Positions 22,826 to 29,181 of a stretch of DNA of 29,181 nt are shown piece by piece. The DNA lies in assembly GCA_002329325.1 (NCBI GenBank), contig DCTX01000067.1, positions 522-29,702 on the forward strand, read 5' to 3'. The notes beneath the pieces were generated by a model. That model worked only from the letters and a program-made list of their open reading frames with translations. It was not told the DNA's origin and did not search any database. The first letter of the stretch is position 1. Each line of letters starts with the position of its first letter. Source of the stretch: Anaerolineales bacterium UBA1429 (lineage in GTDB: Bacteria > Chloroflexota > Anaerolineae > UBA1429). The position numbers and the translations under genes are program-made.

Positions 22826-23896
22826 ATGACACCCTATCGTGTAGGCATCATTGGGACGGGGCGACCTTTGCGCACCGAGGGGGCGACGGGCTATGGCATG
22901 TCCCATCGCCACGCAGAGGGCTACAAGCGCTCGCCGGATGCCCAGATCGTGGCACTGGCGGACATCGTGATCGAGAACGCCAGGGCCTTCCAGGAGCTGC
23001 ACGGCGGCGAGCGGCTCTATACCGACTATCGGGAGATGCTGGCGCAGGAGAACCTGGACATCGTGAGCGTGTGCACCTGGCCGCACCTGCACGCGCAGAT
23101 GGTGATCGCCGCTTGCGAGGCGGGGGTCAAGGCGGTGCACTGCGAGAAGCCGATGGCGCCCACCTACGGCGAGGCGCTGGCGATGGTGCGCGCGGCAGAA
23201 GAGCACGGCGTGCAACTCAGCTTCAATCACCAGCGGCGCTTTGGGGCGCCCTTCCGCAAGGCCAAGGAGCTGCTCAAGGCCGGGGCCATCGGCGAGCTGG
23301 TCCGCCTGGAGGCCTACTGCGGCAATATGTACGACTGGGGCACCCACTGGTTCGACATGCTTTTCTACTACAACGACGAGACGCCGGTGGAGTGGGTGTT
23401 GGCGCAAATCGACCCGCGCGAGGGGCGCAAGATCTTTGGCGTCTATGTCGAGGGCCAGGGGATCAGCTACTTCCGCTACCAGAACGGCGTCTACGGGCTC
23501 CTGGTCACCGGGGCCAAGTCGAGCCTCGAAGCCGCGAACCGGCTGATCGGCACCGAGGGAGTGATCGAGGTGGGGCACTCCCCCGAGGTGCCCTTGCGCG
23601 TGTGGGGCAAGGGGCAGAGCGAGTGGGACAACATCCCCCTGGAGGAGGGGCTTCACGGCGGAGACTATGTGGCGCTGGCCATCCTGGATGTGATCGCCGC
23701 CCTGAAGGAGGGGCGCGAGCCGGAGCTGGCGGCCCGCAAGGCGCTCCAGACGACGGAGCTGATCTTTGCCACCTATGAATCCAGCCGGCGGCGCGGTCGC
23801 GTGGAGCTGCCGCTGACGATCGAGGACTCGCCCCTGCGGAGCATGCTGGAGGACGAGGCGACCGGCGGCGTCTACGCCGGGCTTGACATCGAGTAG
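22826..23896 (+). CDS. Gfo/Idh/MocA-family oxidoreductase, copy 2 (tandem duplicate)
   Basis: The tandem paralog of the preceding gene, also 356 residues and alignable without gaps. Active-site parts CEKPMAP, NHQRRFGAPFRK and DWGTHWFDMLFYYNDE are intact. Start at 22826, giving MTPYRVGIIGTG to match copy 1, because AGGAGG lies ten bases upstream; an ATG at 22817 is too close to it. Differences from copy 1 cluster in residues 10-37 (Rossmann loop and start), 162-166 (STSNM versus YCGNM), about 226-235 and 258-280, so substrate or cofactor preference may differ. Other stretches are almost identical at DNA level (see findings). Confidence 0.93.
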   Translation: MTPYRVGIIGTGRPLRTEGATGYGMSHRHAEGYKRSPDAQIVALADIVIENARAFQELHGGERLYTDYREMLAQENLDIVSVCTWPHLHAQMVIAACEAGVKAVHCEKPMAPTYGEALAMVRAAEEHGVQLSFNHQRRFGAPFRKAKELLKAGAIGELVRLEAYCGNMYDWGTHWFDMLFYYNDETPVEWVLAQIDPREGRKIFGVYVEGQGISYFRYQNGVYGLLVTGAKSSLEAANRLIGTEGVIEVGHSPEVPLRVWGKGQSEWDNIPLEEGLHGGDYVALAILDVIAALKEGREPELAARKALQTTELIFATYESSRRRGRVELPLTIEDSPLRSMLEDEATGGVYAGLDIE

Positions 23897-23926
23897 AACG
23901 CCTCTGGACTTGCCTCAAGACATGAA

Positions 23927-23954
23927 GAGCGCCGCGTGCCAGCACGCGGCGCTC
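23927..23954. terminator. 12-bp-stem hairpin between convergent genes
   Basis: Arms gagcgccgcgtg (23927-23938) and cacgcggcgctc (23943-23954) with a 4-base loop, followed by gttctcgttg. It separates the oxidoreductase and mutarotase stop codons and likely works in both directions. Confidence 0.7.
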
Positions 23955-23978
23955 GTTCTCGTTGCATGACAGATCCGG

Positions 23979-24959
23979 CTAGAGATCGCTCACGCCAAAG
24001 AGGATCGAGGCGGAGAGGGTCTCTCCAGGCTCGAGGATGGACAGGTGAGCCACGTCCTGCAGCCCCTGGGCGTACAGGTTGTGGGCGTCGGTGGAACAAG
24101 ACTGGTTCTCTACGCAGAAGAAGGGGCGCTCCGGCGGCGTAAAGACCACGGTGTGCGTGAACAGGTCGTCCGCCGTCAGGGTGAGGGCCTTGCCCAACGA
24201 CTCGTAGCGGATCACCTGGGGGCGGGCGCGCTCCAACCCGTAGAAGACGTCATCCAGGTTGAGGCCGGCCAGCGAGGTGGGCTTGCGGATGTCGGCGGGG
24301 CCGTCGGGCATCGCCACCAGGCGGCCGCTGGGCATCAGGTCCTCGGCCTCCATCCAGTGGGTGGCCGGCACCTCGATGGTCACGCTCTCGCGGGGGCCGT
24401 GAATGGCAAAGAAGGGGTGGATCGCCAGGCCAAAGGGCAGCCGGTACTGGGCGTCGTCGTTGGTGACGGTGAAATCCATGCGCACCATGTGCGGCGTGAC
24501 CCGGTACACCAGGGACAGAGTGTTCTCGATGGGGAAGCGCTCGTACCAGGGCGTGCCCGGGACGAAGCGGATCCAGGTCTCGACGGAGATGCCATCGGGC
24601 CCCACCACCGGCTCGCCGACCTCCCACGGGGCGCCGCGCACCAGACCGTGCAAGAAGCGCGTGCCCTGATTGGGCTCAAAGGTGAACACCCGCCCATCGA
24701 AGGTAAAGGTGGCATCACGGACCCGGTTCGGAGTGGGGTACAGGATGGGCGAGCCCACGATGCGGGTCTGGCCGCCCATGTTCCCCAGGCCGAACATGTA
24801 CTCTACGCCGCCCACGACAAAGCTGAACAGGTTGCTGCCCTGCCCCGGCGCAAAGGCGATGCTGGTGCTATCGGCAGGGTCGTCGGCCTCGTAGGCCAGG
24901 TGAACGGCCTCCCACTCGGTGTCGGGGATAGTCTCGGTGCGATGCGTGTATCGGCCCAT
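23979..24959 (-). CDS. Galactose mutarotase-like aldose 1-epimerase
   Basis: A 326-residue protein of the aldose 1-epimerase family, interconverting alpha and beta anomers of sugars. Probable catalytic residues are the histidines in FLHGLVRG (near residue 105) and AIHPFFAIHG (near 182-188), and a glutamate in FCVENQSC near residue 285. The supersandwich beta pattern matches galactose-mutarotase-like proteins. Start at 24959 rather than 24992, since GAGGAG lies six bases before it. It converges on the two sugar oxidoreductases and could make the anomer they use; this is an inference. The exact sugar is unknown. Confidence 0.9.
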   Translation of the reverse strand: MGRYTHRTETIPDTEWEAVHLAYEADDPADSTSIAFAPGQGSNLFSFVVGGVEYMFGLGNMGGQTRIVGSPILYPTPNRVRDATFTFDGRVFTFEPNQGTRFLHGLVRGAPWEVGEPVVGPDGISVETWIRFVPGTPWYERFPIENTLSLVYRVTPHMVRMDFTVTNDDAQYRLPFGLAIHPFFAIHGPRESVTIEVPATHWMEAEDLMPSGRLVAMPDGPADIRKPTSLAGLNLDDVFYGLERARPQVIRYESLGKALTLTADDLFTHTVVFTPPERPFFCVENQSCSTDAHNLYAQGLQDVAHLSILEPGETLSASILFGVSDL

Positions 24960-24999
24960 CTGGATCTCCTCTTCCGGCGGCCTTGCCGCCATCGTGCTG

Positions 25000-25018
25000 A
25001 TTGTACGCCGCCATTATA
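25000..25018 (-). promoter_or_regulatory. -10 boxes upstream of the mutarotase gene
   Basis: Two minus-strand -10 candidates, TATAAT (25018-25013) and TACAAT (25005-25000). Neither has a good -35 hexamer. The surrounding 234-bp gap (24960-25193) contains no gene. Confidence 0.45.
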
Positions 25019-25118
25019 CTCGCAAAGTCGGCGCGACGCAGCCCCAAGCGCCAATTCGGGCTTGCTAGCGCCAGCCCAGCAGCTTGACGCGCGCCGTTAC
25101 CGGGCCGACCGGATGCGT

Positions 25119-25147
25119 TTGCCAGAGACGGCCAGTTGCCCTACCAT
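25119..25147 (+). promoter_or_regulatory. Candidate promoter of the GT4-DUF2723 operon
   Basis: TTGCCA (25119-25124), a 17-base spacer and TACCAT (25142-25147), 46 bases before the glycosyltransferase start. Both hexamers are only moderately close to consensus. Confidence 0.35.
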
Positions 25148-25193
25148 CAGTCCGTGTGAGTGAAGCCCCGAGTAGATCAGGGAGGAAGGCGCC

Positions 25194-26333
25194 GTGCGCA
25201 TCGCCATCAACGCCCTCTTTTGGGCATCGCCGGCCACCGGCAGCGGCCAGTACGTGCGCCACCTGGTGCATCACCTGGCCGAGGTCTCTCCCGAGCTGGA
25301 GCTGGCGCTGGTGGCGCCCCGGCACGTCTCCCTGGCGGATGCGCCACCCGGCGTCGGGGCCCTCCCCCTCGACGGGCCCCTGGCCGGCAACGTGGGCAAG
25401 CTGCTCGCCGAGCAGCAGCTCATGCCCGCGGCGGCGCGGCGGCTCGGGGCCGACCTAATCCACGTGCCCTACTTTGCGCCGCCCTGGCGCCGCCCGCTGC
25501 CCGTCGTGGTCACCATCCATGACCTGATCCCGCTGCTTCTGCCTGCCTATCGCGGCGGGTTCCTGGTGCGGGCCTACACCGCCTGGGTGGCCTATGCCGC
25601 CCGCCGGGCCGATCGCATCGTGACCGACTCGCACGCCTCGGCCCGCGATATCATCGCGCGGCTGCGGGTGCCGCCGGAGCGGGTGCAGGTGGTCTACCTG
25701 GCGGCAGAGGCGAGGTTTCGCCCCGCGCCGCGCGAAAGCGACACCGAGCTGCAGGCCCTTCGGCGGAGGCTGGGCCTGCCGGGGGACTATTTGCTGTACC
25801 TGGGCGGGTTCGATCGGCGCAAGCAGGTGCCGGAGCTGCTGCGCGCCTATGCGTGCTCCGGTCTGGCGAGCCAGGGCCTGGCCCTGGTGATCGGCGGGCG
25901 CCTGCCGGATGCGGATACGCCCTTCTCGCCGGATCCTCGTCGTCTCGTCGCCGAGCTGGGCCTGGCCGATGCCGTCCACCTGTTGGGATGGGTGGACGAA
26001 GCGGACAAGCCCGCCCTCTATCGCGGCGCCCGGGCATTCTGCTTCCCCTCGGCCTACGAGGGCTTTGGCCTGCCGCCGCTGGAGGCCATCGCTTGCGGCA
26101 CGCCGGCCGTCATCGGCTGTGGCTCATCGCTGGAGGAGGTGGCGGGCCCCGGCGCGTTGGCCGTGCCGCCCGGCGACGTGGAGGCCCTGGCCGAGGCGCT
26201 ACGTCGCCTCGCCGAGGATGACGCCCTGCACGCCCGCCTGCGGGCCTCAGGGCTGGCCCACGCCGCCACCTTTTCGTGGGCTGCCACCGCTCGCCAGACG
26301 GCGGCCGCCTATTGCGAGGTGGCCGGTGGCTAG
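25194..26333 (+). CDS. GT4/GT-B family glycosyltransferase
   Basis: A 379-residue retaining glycosyltransferase of the GT-B fold, family 4 (glycosyl transferases group 1), moving sugar from an NDP-sugar to a lipid, protein or glycan acceptor. N-terminal MRIAINALFWASPATGSGQYVRHL binds acceptor, then a middle TIHDLIPLL; the C-terminal donor half has LYLGGFDRRKQVPELL, LLGWVDEADKPALYRGARAF and the E-x7-E motif in SAYEGFGLPPLEAIACGTP. The start is GTG 25194 behind GGGAGGAAGGCGCC. It overlaps the next gene by 8 bases, so the two are translationally coupled. Mannosyl transfer is suggested by the guanylyltransferase in the same window, but not shown. Confidence 0.93.
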   Translation: MRIAINALFWASPATGSGQYVRHLVHHLAEVSPELELALVAPRHVSLADAPPGVGALPLDGPLAGNVGKLLAEQQLMPAAARRLGADLIHVPYFAPPWRRPLPVVVTIHDLIPLLLPAYRGGFLVRAYTAWVAYAARRADRIVTDSHASARDIIARLRVPPERVQVVYLAAEARFRPAPRESDTELQALRRRLGLPGDYLLYLGGFDRRKQVPELLRAYACSGLASQGLALVIGGRLPDADTPFSPDPRRLVAELGLADAVHLLGWVDEADKPALYRGARAFCFPSAYEGFGLPPLEAIACGTPAVIGCGSSLEEVAGPGALAVPPGDVEALAEALRRLAEDDALHARLRASGLAHAATFSWAATARQTAAAYCEVAGG

Positions 26334-29181
26334 GGGGGCGCCGCTGAGCGTGACTGTGCGGCGATGGAGCGCCGCGGCCGCTATGCTGGCCCTGGGCCTC
26401 TACCTGGGCCGCGTGGCCGCCGAGGCCCTACCGGGGACGCGCCGCACCTGGGAGGCTCTCCTGTTGGCGCTGGGGGGGCTGGCCCTGGCCTGGGCGGCGC
26501 GCCAGGGGTGCCGTCGGCTATCTTTGCCGATCGGCGCCTGGCTCGCGCTGTGGCTGGCCGTCCTCTGGCCCGCCGCCAGCCCCTCGGTGACCTGGATGGT
26601 GGGCCTGGCGACGCTGGCGGCGTGGCTCTGGTCGTTGCCGGGCTGGCGGGCGCCCCGCCTGGCGCTGGAGGGGGGCCTCTTGCTGGGGGGGCTGGCGCTC
26701 TTTGGCGCTACGGTGGCGCCGGGCCTGCTGCCCGCTGATAGCGGCGAGTTCCAGCTCGTGACGGCCGTCCTGGGCATCGCCCACCCGCCGGGCTACCCGC
26801 TCTACACGCTGTTGGGCAAGCTGGCGACCCTGGTGCCCCTGGGCGAGATCGCCCTTCGCCTCAACCTGCTGAGCGTGCTGCTGGGGGCGCTCACCCTGGC
26901 CAGTCTGGCGGGCCTGGTGCGCGCCGCGGCCGGGGGGCGCGAGCGGGCAACCGCGTGGGGTGGGGGGCTGGCCGCCCTGGCCCTGGCCTTCAGCGCGACC
27001 TTCTGGTCGCAGGCGACGACGGCCAACATCCGCAGCCTCACGGCCCTGTTCACGGCCCTCGCTATCTGGCTGCTGGTGCGGTGGCAGCGCCGGCCCACGG
27101 CGGGGCGCCTGGCGGCCTTTGGGCTTGTGCTGGGGCTGGCCGTGGGGCACCATGCATCGCTGGCTCTGTTGGCCCTGCCCATGGCCGCCTACGTGCTTTC
27201 CGTGGAGCCCCGGCTGATCCTGCACCCACGGCGTTGGCTGTTCGCCCTGGCCGCAATTGCCGCGTCCTTTGCCGTGCTGTTGTACCTCCCGCTGCGCAGC
27301 GCCATGCAGCCGGCCTTTGACCCGGTGCCGGTGGATAGCGTGGCGCGCTTTTTCGAGCACGTGCTGGCGACGGGGTTCCGTGGCGACATGCTCTACTTTG
27401 CCACGCTGCCCCAGCTCCTGGAGCGGGCGCGGATCTATGTCCAGATCCTGGGGCTCCAGTTCGGCACCATCCTGCCCTGGGCGATGGCCTTGTCGTTGGC
27501 CTGGGTGCTGAGGCGCAACTGGCGCCTGGGGCTGCTGCTGGGCGGGCTCTGGCTCGTCAACGCTCTCTCCGCGCTGACCTACCGCGCCCCCCAGACCGTC
27601 GAGTACCTCTTGCCCTCCTACGTGGCGATGGTCGCCTGCCTGGGCTGCGGCGTTGCCTACGCCCTGGAGCGGCTGCCGCGCGCCGGTTCGGCGGCGTTGC
27701 TGACCGCCCTGAGCCTGGCTGTGGCCTGGAACGGGCTGGCGGCGTGGCCTTCTTTCCTGGCGCTGCACGGCTCGCAAGATACGCGAGAGTATGCCGAGGC
27801 GATCCTGCAGCAGGCGCCCGCCGATGCGCTGGTGTTGGCCAACTGGCACTGGGCGACGCCCCTGTACTTTCTGCAGCAGGTCGAGGGCCTGCGGCCCGAT
27901 GTGACGGTGGAGTACGTGTATCCCGAGGGCGCGCTCACCAACGAGGAGGTGTGGCTGGCCCGCATCGTCGACGCCATCGGCGATGGGGGGGAGGCGGGGA
28001 GGCCCGTCGTCGTGACCAATCGCTACCACGGATACGAGGCCACCGGGTACCAGTTCGAGCCGCTGGGCGAGGCCTGGTTGGTGCGGGACGCAGCCCCCGA
28101 GAGGCCACCTCTGGAGGCGCTGCCAGTGCAGGTGACCCTAAGCGGCCAGGTGGAGGTCGAGGCCTACCGTCTGGAGGCGGAGACCGTCTCGGCCGGAGGC
28201 ACGTTGCGGGTGACCCTCTACTGGCGACCGGTGGTCCCGTTGGAGCGCGACTATGCCGTGTTCGTGCAACTGGTGGGGCCTCAGAGCGTCGTTGGCCAGG
28301 CCGACCGGGCGCAACCCACCAGGGGCTATGCTGTGGGGGCCTTGCGCGTGGACGCGTACGAGCTGCCGCTGCTCCTGCAGACGCCGCCCGGCGACTATGA
28401 CCTGATCGCCGGGTTCTATGTGGCGGACGCCAGCGGCTGGGAGCGGCTGACGACCTCCTCCGGCGCCGACCACGTGCGCCTGGGCTCGGTGTCCGTGGTA
28501 GCCAGCGACCGCGGCGCAGCCACGCTGCATCCCCTGGAGGCTCGCTTTGAGGCGGGGGTGCGGTTGCGGGGCCTGGACGTGGATCGCAGCGTGGCCGGCC
28601 AGACGCGCCTGTACCTGCACTGGCTGGGCGAGAGCGCCGCGGCCAGCCAGGCTCTGCGGGTGACGGTGCTGAGGGACGGGCAGCCCCTGGCCGCCGCCAC
28701 GCTGCCCTCGCTGATGCGCGGCCAGACTGCCACCCTCGCCCTGGACCTGCCGACCGACGCCGTGCGGATCACGCTGCGCCTCGAGGACGAGCAGGGCCGC
28801 GTCGTCCGTTGCCTGGGGCCCTGGGGGCTGCCCTGGCGCGATGGCGTAGCGCTCCGGCTGCCCGAAGGGGACCAGCGCTACGTGCCCCTGGGCGATGCCA
28901 TGGTCTATCTGGGCCTGGCCGATGCCCCCCAGAGCCTGACGGCCGGCGAGCCGGCGGCCATACGGCCGCGCCTGATGGCGCTGCGGCCCCTCTTGCGCGA
29001 TTACAGCCTGTCGGTGGGCCTGGTGGGCGCCGAGGCCGGCTGGGAGCGCAAGGCCGACGGCACCCCCGCCATGGGCGCAATCCCCACCCTCAAGTGGCTG
29101 ACGGGCTGGGTGGTGACGGGCCCCCATGCCCCTGCGCCGCCCGCGGACGCGTCGGCGGGCGAGGCGCAGATCACCCTGAGT
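26326..29181 (+). CDS. DUF2723-family multi-pass membrane protein (3' end beyond the window)
   Basis: An open frame of 952 codons running past the right edge. GTG 26326 overlaps the glycosyltransferase stop (26331-26333); GAGGTGG lies nearby as a ribosome binding site. Residues about 15-560 are a multi-pass membrane region with many helices. The DUF2723 signature is visible near residues 138-165: DSGEFQLV, then IAHPPGYPLYTLLGKL and RLNLLSVLLG. Further on are VGHHASLALLALP (about 272-284) and LPLRSAM. DUF2723 proteins are linked to protein O-mannosyltransferase-like GT-C enzymes. From residue about 600 the rest is soluble and beta-rich, with repeated segments that end in similar DYxxxVxL patterns. 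Together with the preceding GT it suggests extracytoplasmic glycosylation. The stop codon is not in the window. Confidence 0.88.
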   Translation, partial: MARGAPLSVTVRRWSAAAAMLALGLYLGRVAAEALPGTRRTWEALLLALGGLALAWAARQGCRRLSLPIGAWLALWLAVLWPAASPSVTWMVGLATLAAWLWSLPGWRAPRLALEGGLLLGGLALFGATVAPGLLPADSGEFQLVTAVLGIAHPPGYPLYTLLGKLATLVPLGEIALRLNLLSVLLGALTLASLAGLVRAAAGGRERATAWGGGLAALALAFSATFWSQATTANIRSLTALFTALAIWLLVRWQRRPTAGRLAAFGLVLGLAVGHHASLALLALPMAAYVLSVEPRLILHPRRWLFALAAIAASFAVLLYLPLRSAMQPAFDPVPVDSVARFFEHVLATGFRGDMLYFATLPQLLERARIYVQILGLQFGTILPWAMALSLAWVLRRNWRLGLLLGGLWLVNALSALTYRAPQTVEYLLPSYVAMVACLGCGVAYALERLPRAGSAALLTALSLAVAWNGLAAWPSFLALHGSQDTREYAEAILQQAPADALVLANWHWATPLYFLQQVEGLRPDVTVEYVYPEGALTNEEVWLARIVDAIGDGGEAGRPVVVTNRYHGYEATGYQFEPLGEAWLVRDAAPERPPLEALPVQVTLSGQVEVEAYRLEAETVSAGGTLRVTLYWRPVVPLERDYAVFVQLVGPQSVVGQADRAQPTRGYAVGALRVDAYELPLLLQTPPGDYDLIAGFYVADASGWERLTTSSGADHVRLGSVSVVASDRGAATLHPLEARFEAGVRLRGLDVDRSVAGQTRLYLHWLGESAAASQALRVTVLRDGQPLAAATLPSLMRGQTATLALDLPTDAVRITLRLEDEQGRVVRCLGPWGLPWRDGVALRLPEGDQRYVPLGDAMVYLGLADAPQSLTAGEPAAIRPRLMALRPLLRDYSLSVGLVGAEAGWERKADGTPAMGAIPTLKWLTGWVVTGPHAPAPPADASAGEAQITLS

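Noticed and set aside
26518..28029. A 503-codon minus-strand frame opposite the DUF2723 gene
   Set aside because: The plus-strand frame has the DUF2723 signature and a coherent membrane pattern; this one is Gln/Arg/Gly-rich shadow sequence.
1..29181. CRISPR arrays, tRNA or rRNA genes, transposases, integrases, att sites
   Set aside because: No regularly spaced repeats, no cloverleaf-like intergenic sequence and no mobile-element protein was found; the only long direct repeat is the oxidoreductase duplication.

Overview
This looks like a chromosomal window from a GC-rich bacterium, most plausibly a Chloroflexota (Anaerolineae-like) member. That placement is an inference from gene content: a short stand-alone KH protein (KhpA type) between rpsP and rimM, a stand-alone MreB-like protein, Rex, a very large DUF2723-type membrane protein and a signal-peptide-bearing polymer-forming membrane protein. 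Coding density is very high. I found 28 protein genes, two of them cut by the window ends (gatB on the left, the DUF2723 gene on the right). I saw no rRNA, tRNA, CRISPR array, transposase or integrase.

Layout. 1-4.8 kb: the 5' part of gatB (minus), a divergent mreB-like gene, then a minus-strand trmD-rex pair, then a secreted M23 peptidase and an adenosine-specific kinase family protein (plus). 4.9-7.7 kb: a minus-strand pair, GH1 beta-glycosidase and M20 amidohydrolase. 8-9.2 kb: a membrane-anchored protein with two arrestin/Spo0M-like beta-sandwiches behind a structured leader. 9.4-16 kb: a long plus-strand housekeeping run, ffh, rpsP, khpA, rimM, dprA, a mannose-1-phosphate guanylyltransferase, a cinA-like gene and a small metallophosphoesterase. 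16.1-18.5 kb: an ECF sigma factor, its zinc-finger anti-sigma factor and a polymer-forming membrane protein, behind a candidate autoregulated ECF promoter. 18.7-21.5 kb: an MFS transporter, converging on a minus-strand alpha/beta hydrolase plus ferric-reductase-like heme membrane protein. 21.7-25 kb: two tandemly duplicated Gfo/Idh/MocA oxidoreductases, converging on a galactose-mutarotase-like epimerase. 25.2-29.2 kb: a GT4-type glycosyltransferase overlapped by a giant DUF2723 membrane protein that runs off the window.

How the genes fit together. The 9.4-11.9 kb block makes ribosome and SRP components (Ffh, S16, RimM, KhpA). Its usual partner trmD is absent there; the only trmD in the window lies about 6 kb upstream on the other strand, coupled to rex. 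The sugar genes (GH1, mannose-1-phosphate guanylyltransferase, tandem oxidoreductases, mutarotase, GT4, DUF2723) suggest glycan uptake or turnover and envelope glycosylation. The sigma, anti-sigma and polymer-forming triad looks like an envelope-stress module. Many gene ends carry long, nearly perfect GC-rich hairpins without a strong T tract; one (18578-18621) is a textbook intrinsic terminator.

The points most worth a second look are the MreB-like protein with changed active-site motifs, the membrane-tethered arrestin-fold protein with its leader hairpin, the mosaic duplication of the oxidoreductases, the ECF-type promoter, the eroded deamidase half of the CinA-like protein, and the repeated beta-rich C-terminus of the DUF2723 protein. 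I do not see decisive evidence for a wholly new system.
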